In this document: positions 25,619 to 39,200 of the stretch, in pieces
Numbering within the stretch: position 1 is the stretch's first letter
Layout: the number at the start of each line of letters is the position of its first letter
NCBI GenBank assembly: GCA_003342895.1
Contig: PTFA01000085.1
Location: forward strand, 1,444,480 to 1,508,479
DNA from: Casuarius casuarius
Taxonomy: Eukaryota; Chordata; Aves; Casuariiformes; Casuariidae
Length of the DNA: 64,000 nucleotides
Reading direction: 5' to 3'
Position numbers and translations under genes: made by a program
Notes under the pieces: model-generated
What the model saw: only the letters and a program-made list of their open reading frames with translations
The model's database searches: none
What the model was told of the DNA's origin: nothing

Positions 25619-25716
25619 AATTTAGACTATAAGCTCTTTGAGGCAAGAGCCCGTATTCTCAGGGGTCTGCAAAGCATCATTATAAACTTCGGGCGTTCTA
25701 TTAAAGAGCTATTTAT
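25619..25716 (+). mobile_element. Ancient L2/CR1-type LINE 3' tail relic
   Basis: The stretch beginning TTTAGACTATAAGCTCTTTG, then GAGGCAAGAGCCCGTATTCTC, and on to GGGCGTTCTATTAAAGAGC and an AT-rich end, follows the well-known vertebrate tail pattern 'TAGACTGTAAGCTC...GGGCAGGGAC...' of L2-like LINEs and related SINEs. It is diverged and partial. Recognition is from memory of the consensus. Confidence 0.6.
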
Positions 25717-25990
25717 AAATAAGGCTACGCTGCAGGATGAAAGTGATTTATCGTTACGATGTTGGCATTGATTCAACTTCCACCTTGTGCATTGGTCCAG
25801 CTCACCATCCTAGGAAGGACACTGATATCAGGCAATCTTTACTCTCAGGATTCAGCAATGTTTATTAAGTCATGATACCTGTTCATTTCATTTAAGAAAT
25901 GGAATTTTTAAATAAAAAAATGATGGGAAAGAAATTCTGCTTCTGTAAGTAGAATTCCAGTTGTGAAATTCAGATGTTATGTTTATTTCA

Positions 25991-26038
25991 CATGTTAAAT
26001 TATATATAAGGTGCCATGTTAAATTATACATATAGGAA
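25991..26038. repeat. Two-copy tandem duplication, 24-bp period
   Basis: CATGTTAAATTATA at 25991-26004 recurs at 26015-26028. The units then differ slightly (TATATAAGG against CATATAGG). Likely a local slippage duplication. Confidence 0.85.
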
Positions 26039-27906
26039 CAGCTCATGTAAGTGAGGTAAAGTCTCTCCAGATTTCTCTGCTGTTCTCCTTCCTAAAAAAA
26101 TCACCTGCCACTTGCTTCCTTCTCCTTCCTATTTTGTCAGCAGAAAGTGAGAACTGTGTTAAATTCTGATCTCAGGCACATGCACAAGCCTTTAAGAGAC
26201 ATTTAGCTTTATCATGTCCATCGAAACCTCAGGCATTTTATGGCATTCACAACACCTCAGTGGCATCTACATTTCCAAGACAAGAAGGCATCTGTTTTTC
26301 CATGTATAAAAGCACCCTGAAGAAGCTGCTGTATCCTTTCACTGTTGGGACCAACACGCTAGGTTTACGAGGTGCTACCCATCTGAAACGACAGACCTAT
26401 CAGTAATACACCCAACATTCAGCAGAATCATACAAAAAAGAAGGCTTTATAGAAAAAGATCACTTGCAGTCAATTGCAGTTATTTCAAGATCATCATTAC
26501 TGCTGATCCTGATATTGGACAAATATATTTAATTCAGATACCAAAATCCACTCCGTGATGAGATCACTCAAAATGGGAAGGAAGTCAAATGCAGTAATAG
26601 GCATAATATGNGGACACAACTCAAAAATTCATTACCAGTTCTGTTGAAAGCCAAAGCTGTGGCAATTACGAAGTTTGGAAGCAATTTACTTTGGGTACAT
26701 ATANTACTTCTTTCAACTGCTCATTACTGCTACTGCACAGAGGAATCATTAGTGAGTACCACAGTGATGAACAAATTCACTGCTCACTCCGTTTCTTCCC
26801 TGCTGCTGGCCACTGTCCTCCTTGTTTCCCACAGGCCACACAGGTGACCTGACGCACTGTTCCAAAGGAAACAAGAGCTAAGGAATAAACTGGCAAGTTT
26901 TCATTGCATTTTGCAGGCAGACATTGATTTGCTTTGTCAGAAACAATTCTCCTTCTCTACCACTTCCAAAAGCTCTTGTCCACTATCTCCGTTAGAAAGT
27001 GCTAAGAGCTCCGATCGTGCTCCTNTTTTAACACAAGCACTTTCAAAGATCAGTCCCCAACGCTGCTCCTTTGTCCCCATGATTTTCATCCTGTAGGTGC
27101 CAGTAACTAGGTGCAACACGACTGTAGGTTGCACTTAAAGAGCTACTGAGATAAACGAGACTAACACAGCATCTACCGGCATCTGGAGATGATTCTTATC
27201 AAAAATGGGAGGCAGCATCATGTGAAGAACCCCAGCGCTGGATCACTGTCACTGCCNGTAGCTGAGCTCCTCAATACAGGACCAGCTGGGATGTTTTGCT
27301 ATGCCTTCCTTTTCCTCCAAAGTGAAGTTGCTAATGGCAAACACGGGAGTCCCTGTGGACAAAGGCATTTCAGAGAGAAAGAGCTATTACCTGACAGAGA
27401 TATGACTCCTACGTGCAGGTACTCAGGAGACATATGAAGTCCTATGAAATTCAAATTACATGCTACCACTGTGATAGAGAAAGACAAACACTTCCAAGGG
27501 AGTAAGAAGTTATAATTCGGCTAGCTTTTCAAAGCGCATACGTCTTCCTACCACATCACCTCAACCTTTCTTGGCTTAAAGTTTAGCTAGCATAGCTTTA
27601 TCTTGCCGAGGCACTGGTGGGGGGCAGGTGGGAAGGTGATAGGCTCTGCATTATTTGCTAAAAATGTCTAGAAATGTCTTTCAGCTGGAAANAAACAAAA
27701 TTCAGAATCTTTTCCTCAGTACCAGAAATTATCACGTAAGAATAAACATGCTGCAAATGCTGAGGATGTATTTTAAAATTTGATACGAGCTGATCAATCT
27801 AGGCCACCAAACAAACCAGCACAAAGGATAGCAAGAGAGAAAACAGCTGTCATCCGGATGGCAAAAAGAAATCAACCCCGTGAATGTTTCTGCTCTCTCT
27901 TCACAG

Positions 27907-27950
27907 GCTCTCAACTACATGGCAAAAGTCATATGAGGAACAGACTCTCN
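27907..27950 (+). other. Possible 44-bp internal exon
   Basis: The upstream TTCTGCTCTCTCTTCACAG is one of the best acceptor sequences in the window. GTAAGT follows immediately at 27951. Two of the three frames are open. In the frame that leaves one base at each end, the product would read LSTTWQKSYEEQTL. The last exonic base, 27950, is an N, so the donor's -1 position is unknown. That frame would hand over one base to a next exon, which is the phase with which the candidate at 48689 begins. This is suggestive only. Confidence 0.25.
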
Positions 27951-30900
27951 GTAAGTCTCACCGGATTCATGATCCTTTTATTCCTCTTCTTCCTCCACCT
28001 GTGTTAAAATTTTTCTTTCTCCCACCAATCTGGGTATTCCCTGCACCACCCTTGATCTTCCTGCTTCCACCAAATGGAAAGATGTAACCTGTTGCTTCCC
28101 TTCTTGCCTTTGCAAGGAGAGATCTTCCGTAACGCTGAATAAGATGTCTTCTTTGGGCCATCTCCAAGCATATTACTTCCACTTTATTTCATTATTATTA
28201 TTCACCCTTTTTCNGTATTCCCTATAGCCACCAAGTCCATGGGAATAAAAATGGTTTTACATTTCTAAATGTTACTTTAAATTCTGCCTTTTTTTTTCCC
28301 TCAGCAGAAAACACTTGCAGAAATGCTCTTCCTGCATGCTAATTTCTCAGCAAATACCTGACGTGAATTCTGAGCAATTAGCAAATTAGGTGACCTGTGA
28401 GAGAAGCTGGTCTGTCTTAATATGCCTGTAAAAGCTTATCACAGAGGGTATTTTCAGCTCAAGAAGCTCTATCACCTGAAAAACTTATGTGGTGTTCAGG
28501 AATACTAGATAGTATTATTTACTTTTTTTTTTTTTTTGAAGGGTATAATGATTGCGTTAATAACTCATTCACTTCAGCACTGACTTAGAAAAAAATGCTG
28601 TATAATGTATCTGATTCTGAGTGATACAACTCGATACAACTCAGGTCATGCCTATATGATGCACATAAATCCGCACTTCCACATTTAAAAAATCAAACTT
28701 TTCTGCTAGATCAGAATTATACTTTCTAATGCCAAGATACCACTAATAAATGTNCTTCCCATTCAATGTCCTTAATGCTTCCACTTAAGCTATGAGCACT
28801 GACAAGGAAAGCCTGTAGTAAAGCAGAAAATGTTCATTTGTTGGAGAAATGTTTCATGCAATGAGTAATTCTCCTTCAGAGAAATAAATTGCCAGTTTTA
28901 ACTTTTGACTGCATTCTTCCCCAAACCAACACATACAAAATACTTAAATTTGGATGTATTAAATAAACAATCCTAGTGTAATAACTGAGCAGTCTACTCA
29001 GTTAAGGCACACGAGCCATTTTGAAGGCAAAAAACATGTGCCAGTATACATTTATATAGGCATATACATTCTCACACTGCAGGAAAAGACAAATGTGTTT
29101 TTAGATGTTATATAAAGTTTAGAGTTCAGGAAGACTGTTTTTAATTTAAAAAAAGCATTGTCTCTGCAAGGAAAGTCTAATATGTAGAAGCCTGTGTTTA
29201 AAATTCTCCAAAATCTCAAAGATACTGGGTTTTCAAATTCATGGCCATATATTAAATATGAGACAAATTTAAAAGGAAATGTTTAAAGCTGCTGTGCATG
29301 CAACAGAGTCATTCTGTACACTCAGAAAGTATCTTCTAGAAATGGCATATGCTCTCTTTTAATGAGCATTAAGATACTAAAGTAAGAACTCAGGCCAAAT
29401 AACGTTCACTGGAAGATTTTTAAGGCAAGTATTTTCCAGTGGCTTCAGTTATACCAACTTGAACTGTTCTTCCTTTTGGCTTCAGGGAAAGGAAGAACTG
29501 TTTCCAAAGGGACAGAGCACGACGTCTCGGCACACCAGAGTGAGCCACTGAATAGGAAGCCACCAGGAACTCACCAGCATTCACGAGGCCGTGCCCGCTC
29601 CCACCCTCCGACAGGCACGGGGGCCGCTTCCCCCCGCGTGCTGACCCTGGGGGAGCGGAAACACTAGCGCTCCAGCCTGTCTCTAAGCACACTGCTGCTC
29701 TNGATTCCCTGAAGCTGGTTAAAGCATCAGACAAATTCGGCTTCCCTACACTATGCAATTAAGAAATCACAGCACCCACAGTGCACACAGATGTTAGCCT
29801 CAAAACCCTGAGCGACTGGTGTCAAATGAGAGAGAATCTCCTCCCATTTCTTTCAGTTACCATAAGAAGAGATTCCATCATCGGGCCAAGAATACAATGC
29901 AGCATCATCTTCCCACTGTATTCTTTTACATATATACCTAGGTTTACTGCAGAAAAAGCAGAAGGTTTCTAAAATGATATTTAAAAAGGATCGCCTATCT
30001 TTTGCGTTGCAGGTTGATGTAGGAGAGGAGGCAGCACATACTGTAACACATGCACCCTGGAAGACAGATGGGTTTGGAAGGATTGGTAAGAGGCTAAAAA
30101 TGGTACTAGAGAAACCAAGCAAGCAGGTGGGAGCGGTGGATGAAAGCTCTGCTCCAGCCAAGTGCTATCACTCATGTAAACACTGCAGAACTGGTTCTAG
30201 GACTGCACTGAAGGAGTCTCTACCTAAGTAGAAGAAAAGCCTCGTCGAGCCAAACGCAGACACACACACTGCTTTTACTGTGCAGCCCCCAGCATTTGCT
30301 ACTAGCTGTCCTAAGACAGAACTTCTCTCATTTACCTCGCATGAGACTCCCGATATCCACGCAGACCACTGCCCTAATGCCTTGGCACCTTGCAATCACT
30401 AGCATTCCCTTCTCTAAATATGCCTTCTACAGTATACCTAATTTTAGGGGTTGTTTGAAGGAAAAAAAGAATCACATAAAAAATAGTGAATTTTTAAAAC
30501 ATCTTTCACCACAGGGAAGAGACTGGATGGCAAGGAAGATGCCTCCCTCCCCTTCCCCAGTCTCCCTCTCCCCACCTTTCACCACTGCCTCTTTCCCTTC
30601 CTTTTCCCCAGTTATAACACGGACTTGCAAATCACGGTCTGCTCAGCAAGCAGTGGCAGAAGTGCTTTTTACCCCATTTAAGCTGTTCCTTTAGCGCTCT
30701 TTCCCCCGCCCGTGGGAAACTGGTAAGTTGAAAAGAGGTCACCGCAGCCTGCATCCAGACAAAAAATCTTCACGGAAAACGGCGGTGATGCCCAGACGCC
30801 TCTGCCGTCAGCCGCAGGACCGGCCCGCACTAACAGCAGACCGGGTTACGCTCCCCCGGCAGAACGGCTGGGACTCCGAAGACCAGGAATGTATATCCTG

Positions 30901-32228
30901 CTGTATAAGGCAAAGGGAAGAACCTAACCACGACCTTCTCTCTCCCTTCACACAACAGACAGAGGCTTTGCCAAAGGAAAAACAAAGGGGAAGGAGGAGT
31001 CACAGAACGGACTTCAGTCCTACCCTAAACGATTCCGCTTACATCGGTAGTTTCAAGACACTAAAACAGGTTTCCATGTTGTATAACTACAACAGATTTA
31101 CAAAAACATAGCAAACAAATTAGAAAGCCAAAAGCCTTGACACAAGAAAAAACATCTAAAGTTGCCTGCAAAAGAGAAAATGAAGCAATCTTTCAAGTAC
31201 TGAAAAACAGCAGATGCATAAAAAATTAAACTTAAAATTACCTCTGCAAAATGATTGCAGGTTCAAACTGAAAAAAAAAACCTTATAAAGGAAAATACCT
31301 TAAAAAAGACCACATAATAAAGCTAAACATTACTCCAAACTGATTAGAAAGCTAGGAAAAAGTTTTTTTCATCAGTATAAATCCTCACACTTAGACTGAA
31401 TGTGTCAGAACCAGAAAATGAATTCCAGCTCTCCTTTAATTTATAGCATAAATGAGGAAGTTAAAAAAAATCGCTCAGTGATATAACACAGTCACTGACC
31501 AAAAACATTTGTGGATATGTGGCATTTTTAAAGACACCACTGTTTTCTGGATCACATCAATATGATTACACCACTACGTTAAGGTATTTAGATACAAACC
31601 TGTCTGAAAGAAGCATGAACGCATTAGCGTATCAAGGCAAGGTGCAAACTAGGATTTAAGCTTTGCACAAGAGACCATTTAGCCTGTGCAGCATCTTGTA
31701 AGAACAATACATACTGCAGACATTTGAATGTTCTTTTCTCAGAAAAAAGGAAGGAAGGATAGGAGCAAAAACCTAAAAAAAAAAAAAAGCACACTAACTT
31801 AGTCCAAGTTTCTGACAGTGAAGCTGAATATTGAGCATTTGGGGCTTATCTTAGGAAAGACATCCTTTTACGGAGTATCTGCGTGCTCTGAACAATAGGC
31901 GTATCACAGGATGGCAAAAACTATGGCAACCAATATAAGAGCGAGGTATTTTGTTACTCCCAACCTGCAGCAGCAGATTCTTGTGCTCTTTCATAAAGTA
32001 TCAGGAAAACAAATGACCAATTGTAACAACAGCATCTGAGGCAAGAGGATTTCTGAAAACAATTCCATTTAACAGAATATTAAGGAGCCATTTTGCAAGT
32101 TGTTTCTTTTCTTTTTTCTTTCTTTTTTCTTTTTTGAAGGAAAGGGGAGGAATTTCCTAGATGCTTGAGCAGAAAACATTTGCCTCCTAAAAGGACTTAA
32201 AAACCACATTGAGATATTTAGTGCAACT

Positions 32229-32264
32229 CGTAAGAACCATTCACCACCGTAAGAACCATTCACC
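32229..32264. repeat. Two-copy tandem duplication, 19-bp period
   Basis: CGTAAGAACCATTCACC at 32229-32245 is repeated exactly at 32248-32264, with two bases between. A small recent-looking duplication. Confidence 0.92.
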
Positions 32265-33667
32265 TGACCTGGTATCCTGCATCCAGGAGCAACCAGTCAC
32301 AAGCACTTACAAAGCAGAAGAAATGGGACATAAGATATTTGCCCCTTTCCTAGCATTCTTTCTCAGGCTCTGGTGATCAGTGTGTGCAGGACTTTCCAGG
32401 CCAGGTAACACCCTTGGACTACCAGTTTTCAATCAAGGGAGCAACATGAGGTTTGCCACTATTTTTAGATTCACTTTTTATTATTAGGAGGTTTCTTATG
32501 ACCCCTTGAGGAGTGGTTTAAGATTAAACCACTANGCAGGTTTTAAACGCAGGCTTTAGGTTGTTTATAGATAAAGTATTGCACTACTCAGTATATTTTT
32601 GCATTGCTCTTAATGTTCCAAGAACCAATACGTGTACACACTAACAACTCTGTACATTTGTTATCATTAGTGATAACCTGACAGACACCACACTGTAGTA
32701 TTAATTTTGTGTTTTCTATGATAACCACCGTTCTGCTTTTGCATACCTTCCCTTCTAAAATTCCTCTATTGCATAGGTTAGATTGTAATGCAACTGTCCA
32801 TACAGCTAACAGTACCTTACTGTCTGAGAAACCGAACTAAACTTAATTTGCCTCTCTTGCAACAGAATGACCCAAAGGTGCCATTCTGTCTTTTCCGGAG
32901 CAACTGCAGTCTCTGGAGCAAACCAACAGATCCAAATACTGAGAAGCTGGTAATAAGCATACGAATTACATGCTATGTTTTGTATGCTATCATATGAAAT
33001 GTATGTCCCAAATTATATTTTTAATCTAAGTAAAAGTCCTTTTTAACAGGTAGACATTAGCAATGGCATAATGTAATGCTTTGAAACAGAGCCATATACC
33101 TGCCATCCTTGTCCAGATCTTGTTCCTCATTAACATTAACACACTGGTACTTGTTCTGCTGTTTGCAGATATGCACTATATAAAACCCCCATCAGCACCA
33201 AGATAGTGTACCAACAGATTATTCCAGTGCTACATTTATATGAGGCACTTCTGGGAATAACACATAGTCAAAAATCCTTATTTAATTAACTTGCATAAGA
33301 AAATGTAAAAAGCTGGACTATACTAATATTTACACAGCTAGGTTCTGACAAACCCAATGGCAGATCGATGCTGCAGTTATCAAGCCCCATGAGGTAAATT
33401 ACACTTTTCACGTCTGTATGTCCCTGCAGAACATTACATGGAAGTCACTGAAAGACTGCCAGGTTGTCCAGGTTACAAAGAAGTAGGAGAAACTGCCAGT
33501 GCTAACAGCTGTCAATGGAAAAGTCAGAGNAAATGCAGAAACTTTTTGAAAAATACAGAAGAAAAACTCTTTTAAGTGATCTTCTCAATTTACGCAATAT
33601 CAAAAGCATCACATATCATGACCTCCAACTTCAAATAAACTAGTTATATCCAGCTAGTAAAGTATTC

Positions 33668-33717
33668 ATAATTATCAATACATCCTATAATTATCATATC
33701 AATAATTATCAATACAT
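33668..33717. repeat. Two-copy direct repeat, 34-bp period
   Basis: ATAATTATCAATACAT at 33668-33683 recurs exactly at 33702-33717. A shorter partial copy (ATAATTATCAT) sits between them. AT-rich local duplication. Confidence 0.9.
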
Positions 33718-35767
33718 ACTATGTACTTTATCTATATAGTGTATGGCATGAACCCAACACTTGAGAGATTATCCTCAAGGCTGCACTTGGTAAAAACATA
33801 CCATCTTGATTTATAATACTGTTACTTTTTTCCTGCTCACCTCATTTAGAAGATACAGATAGCTCTGTATATTTTAATCATCATCAAAAGTAACAGCAGC
33901 AAGAACTACTTTATGTTTGATGAATGAACCTTACCATGAAGCAGAAGCTGAGAGGCATTCTTACAGATAACAGATGTGCAGGAATCCAAGTCCACACTGC
34001 TATTTCACCAGAAAGTGAACAGCCAAAAATGAGTTGGATACAAAATGATTTTCATTCTCCAAACACTGTAATTCAATGTAACTTTAAATTGCAAATAAGC
34101 TCAGTATTGAACAATGCTCTAAAGAAACCCCAAAACAGTCAAATAAATCACTTGCTTGAACAATTAAGCCTCTACACAGGCATGTTTAGAGGAGACTATG
34201 GTCTAAATTACTGCTTTTTTTAATTTCCAAAACAAAATTACAATAATAATAAAACCAACAAGGTATTTTCGAATATCCTCTGTGTTCCTTCTACTCGGAC
34301 TTCCTTATCTTACGGAATAAAACTGAGTACATCAAGACACATCTGAAGCTGCAAAGATGTCATACCTCCTTTAAAAAGAACTTGTATAGATATTGGGAAA
34401 AGGGCAAAGCCCCCAAGCAAACAGACTTCCACATCCTAGAGTCTGACTAAAAGTAGAACTTCTAAATGAAAATAAAACAAACGTATCAAAATGTGGTTTC
34501 AGAGGGAGAAGGGGTAAAGTCACAACACCTTACAACGTTTTTCACGTTAAAAAAAAAAACAAAAACAATTTTGGAAACAGAGACAAACGGTATATATGAC
34601 ATGGGGACTGGTACAGGGACAACGCATCTCAAACACACAGGAAAGTAAAGGAAAAAGACAAGTTACCAAGAATCAGAGGCAATAACGTGTTATGCTCAAT
34701 GTCAGTTGCTGAACACACTGAAAACAAGGCGCAAACAGAAAAGCAGCGGTTTCTGAGGCCCAGCAATTCTGCGAATGGCTTGCTAGTCAATCAGCCTACA
34801 CCCCCCCCCCTTTAAAATGATACGCTGATAGCAGGATGAACACGGCATTTTCATTAGCTAAGCAGAAGACTGTCTAGGCTAAGAATAAATGTTGGCAGAG
34901 ACCTGGACAAACTGGGTCATCCACTCCCAGGCCCAGGAACACACCACCAGTAAGCACGACCCACTGTGCGCCACACAAATTTGATCATTTTAGAGTCAAG
35001 GTGCTAAAATCTGCACAGAAGGCACGGAGCGTACGGAAGGCTGAAATGAGTCCATGCGTGTGCTTTTCCTTGCTCCTTCCTCTGAAGATGCCTGACGCTA
35101 TCCTCTGTCCTGAGGGCCGTATCACTGTCTTACAAACCAGAGAGCCAGTTTTATCTGCTCAGTAGTACCCTGGCCCCAANCTCCTGCTCTTTAAAACACA
35201 AGCACTTAGACCATGTCCTCTCTCCAGCTTTCGCTCCTCACTTTTTTGGAACAGGGTTTAAATGGCTTAGTTCTAATAATACATATTTTAAAACATTATA
35301 ATCTTGAAATAAAGTACATCAACAGCAGTAGAAAGAACATGACAGCTCAATACTCTGAAACGAACCCCGCTCATTACAAGCAACACCTCCCTGCAAAATT
35401 CAAATCCAACAGTAGCCTTGCTTTCCGCAGTACCTGTGCCTTACCAAAGCCTGATTTCTCATCCCCGTAATCTACATTGCCAAGCTTCCTTGGGTGCTTC
35501 TTAAATGGCCACATTATTTTGTCACCCATAGCGCCTTTGATGCTCTCTTCCTTAATCCTCCACACACCCCCCCCCCGCCCAGGACAGCTATCCTACCCAG
35601 CCCTTCGCTGCCAGTGTTCACCTGCCTTCCTCTGCTACATGGAGGTTTGAAACATACTGGTCATTTAGTAACACAGCACCAGCTTCCCTCCAATAGCATT
35701 ACTGTTGATCACACCTTCTAAATAAGGTTTTTTAAGCTAAAAAACGAGCTACTTGTTTTCTGTCTAG

Positions 35768-36013
35768 AAAACCGGAACACGAACAGAAAGAATCACTGGT
35801 GGGAAAGACAGCCCCAGCTTAACTATTTCTGTGAAGGCAACTGTTGTTCAAAAGAAAAATGAAACCGTGGTATTAATGACAATCAAGAAAAGCCAGAGTG
35901 AGGAGGAGGGGAAGAGAGAGAGAACCACAAATTCCGGGGAAAATGGAGGGTCAGATCTTGCAGATCCTCATGCACTCATGCAATCATCTCCGACTTCACA
36001 AATAAGTAACTGA
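35768..36013 (+). other. Weak candidate coding exon, unknown
   Basis: A pyrimidine-rich acceptor (CTTGTTTTCTGTCTAG) ends at 35767 and the frame then stays open for 81 codons to TGA at 36011-36013. The predicted product is hydrophilic, with a central acidic-basic cluster (SEEEGKRERT) and a Ser/Thr-rich end. The same frame is open again from 36014 to a TAA at 36260-36262, so a single TGA interrupts roughly 160 codons. Frames of 80 codons are expected by chance in a window this size, so this is a low-confidence call. Confidence 0.18.
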
Positions 36014-36262
36014 AAACAACCCAGCGCAACACAGAGCTGGACAGAAAGCCACTTTTGCTCTGCTATGTTCTCATTCTTGACATCCAGACAAAAATTGAAG
36101 GAGATGGCAGTAGTTGAAAGCTTTTTCAGTAATGAAGGAACTGAAGTTACCAGTTATAATTCCAGCCAACCTTCCCCCTTTTTAATGCTGGGGGAAAAGA
36201 CAACGACTATATTTTCTGAGACTGTGAGGCTGCCAACTGGCTGTTCTGCTGAAAAGGATTAA

Positions 36263-39200
36263 AGCATAATGTCAAGGAGGATTGTTGGAAGAACAGGACT
36301 AGAAAAAGCATATAGCTGGGATTTAGGGACTCATACTTTCTTCTGACAGTACAATATGGATCGTAATACTTCTACAGGACCTGTGGAGCAAGGGGCTGTT
36401 TTTCAGTAATTTAATATTGACAGTTACGAGTTTACTTGGCAACAAAACCAGGAGGTAAATTCTCCTCAATAGTTGCACTGGTGTAATTCCAAGGCAACTA
36501 CAGGGCAGTCAGTGGCACTAGTCCAGGTTTCCGTCATCATAAAAGGGCTGGGCTCACTTTGCATCTCTTACCATCTCCTCAATAAGCACGACGGAGAACT
36601 TGAAAAAGCAACAACTCCATATATATGTAGTCAACAATATACCCTCCCAGTCAGAGCCATTGCTGTGGTTAAACCGAAGGACTCCTTCCTTTTGCAGTGC
36701 CTGATGCACAGCAACTACTGAGGCTCCGTCCCTGTGAGTGCCAAGGCTCTGTAAGAGGCAAGAGGCAACAGGAACTTGGACAAACACCCGTTCAGTGTGT
36801 TCTTGAGTATTAGCCATTAGCTCCTCACCACACACACAGCTATGAAAGCCTTAGATGCTTACAAGTCACTCAGGCTTTTGGGTGCTTTCACCACTGCCAT
36901 CCTTCTCCACCTCCAACCCAGTGTTTGCCACCTCCTCCAGCTTTATTTACCTTGCCTTGTGAGTTCTGCCAAAGAAGCCACCTTTGTCACTAAAGCACCA
37001 TCCACACCCATATCAAATTAATAGTAATAAATGAGTAGCCCCTTATACTGATGGTAAACTAGTGCATGTGATGGAGAAAAGATCCTTATTTGGTTGATAT
37101 ATCATGGGATATTAAAGTCAATACTTGATATTCTCAACTATGGATCTATTCAGTTATTTTGATGTGCTTGAAGCCTGTCTTTTCCTCAAACACTGAAACA
37201 TAACAGCCTAAAAACTAATCACCTATGATAAGGGGGCACATTCAGAAGCAAAGTCCAGGAAATGGATGTTAGATACTTTATTGCTAGGTCAGAAAATCCA
37301 AAAGGGCTTGGTGGTTGGGATTTTTTTTTTTCTCTGCATGCATATGCATTAATATTTTTCTGTCAAAGAAATTCTCTGGCCAACTCCATGTTCAACTGTA
37401 TTCCTTGTAGTACTGACCCTTCAGAATGAAGCTTATATGAAATGCAGTGTCCAGGAAGAGCTGCAGCTGCTGAAGCAGCAACTAATCCACGCAGAGAGCA
37501 CTTCACAGCTGTCAAAGAGAACATTCTTGTTTATAATGATCTGTTTATGAATAAACACATATGCCACGACATCCCAGGTCACTAGAGCCACTGGGGCCTG
37601 CTGTTTCCTTGTCTTGAACAGAAATCCATCAGTGGAAAGGGTCTTGAAGCTACAGTGTGCAAACAAGTAGCATTTGTAAGGGGAGAGTGAGTGGAGAGAG
37701 TAGAAGGCAGAGTAATATTTTTGTATAACATGACCAAGTTTATACTACAACATTTTTGCTGGCACAGTTATGTCACTAGTGAGAAGAAAAACCCCAAATA
37801 CTCCCACAAGTGACCTCACAATGCCAACAAAACCTCCCATNGAGATGCAACTTTCCAGCAAGACTCATTTGGTCAGTGTGGTTGATATCATTTAGTAAGA
37901 TGATTTGAGAGCAGTCAAAAGCATNCCTTTGACAATATTCATTATCCTCTCAAATGAGGAACTCTGTGACCTATACCTCCAACTTTTTGCTCTGTTAGAT
38001 GCATCTTCCCCAGGGGCCCTTTGTGTTACAGTGACACTGGTGAAGCTTTTGTGATGTGGACGAGCTCTTGGACACAGTGTTCTCCCTCCTCCTATTCTTG
38101 GCACAGCGCTGAAACAAGACAACACGCTAGCGTTCCTCCTGGCTTGCCGTCTCTACGGAGGCTACAGAAAGGTGATCCTACCTAGGTTATCTGCAGCCTA
38201 CTAATCTGCTATCTTTGAAACGGCGAGGCACTTTGTCCAATTATGGCTGTGGAGAAATATTCATCCTGTCCCTGACTAAGATGAAGCACTTCTTTCAAAA
38301 GCTACTGTGGCACAGTGCCAGCATTAGGGAGTCCAAGTATTCTGCATCGAGCCAAGAGTTATTAATTAGTTTTATTAGTGGCAGGTCCTTAATGTGAAGT
38401 GACAGGGAAAGAGAGACTATCCCATCACTACTGAAACATAAATTGTCCAGATTTCAGTTTTGTTGTTTCACAACACATACAGGCGGCCAGCCAGGGAAGA
38501 GTGAGGAAGAGCAAATGCAGCCAAATGCCTGTATTCAGTGTTCCTGTATATTAATGGCCTACTGAAAAGGCTCGGTTACCTCAGGTGGCTCTCTGGGGAA
38601 CTGCTCATGAATTTTAATTATGAGGGAGGGAGCATTTTGAAAAATAATGTTGTCTGCACGTTAGCATTAAACACGGCCTGAACCACAGCAGTCACTTCTC
38701 ATGAAAAAAGAACAGGCAAGATTAGGGGGAAAACCCTACTCACATTTCTCAGTTCAGTGGGGCTGCTTGTATGAGCAAAGTAGAAGAGGATTTGGCCTCA
38801 AGGGTGGATTCAACATTAAGAGATCAGCTTAAAAATGTTATGTGCATGAGCGATATTTATTCTTGTACAGACTAATACAGGCATGTAGGTAATCAGGTCA
38901 CATACTTCAGAAAACAGACATTTGGAAACAGCAGTCCCATCTCAAATACCTCAAACAAGAGCTCATTACTGAACGGGTTAGAAAGCAGTCTCGAGCGTGG
39001 CTGTGTCCAGCGACTCGGCTCGTCCTGCGGCTGGTTGCTCACACCCCCTGCCTTAGCTACGCCTCCGGAGCTGCACAGGTCCAGCTGCCACAGGACCAGG
39101 GGGAGTTTAGCTAGCAAGGAAACTGTATTTGAGCCCTTGCTAGCTGATTGCCAGCTCGCTTCTCTAGGCTGATGTGCTGAAGTAAATTTTACCCAGTCTG

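Larger units (their letters stand above)
24658..27906. other. Non-coding sequence
   Basis: Apart from the L2-type relic and a small tandem duplication near 26 kb, this is AT-leaning sequence. Frames on the - strand between 24976 and 25496 were checked as possible upstream exons for the membrane-segment candidate, but they show no convincing splice pair. Confidence 0.55.
27952..35767. other. Non-coding sequence, no gene seen
   Basis: It contains a T15 run (28523-28537), a GC-rich patch at 29575-29660 and another at 30770-30880, and two small tandem duplications. It also has a pyrimidine-rich stretch near 32100-32140 and C10 runs at 34801-34810 and 35567-35576. Open frames such as + strand 30728-31111 (127 codons) carry no recognisable domain and no clear splice sites. 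Confidence 0.55.
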
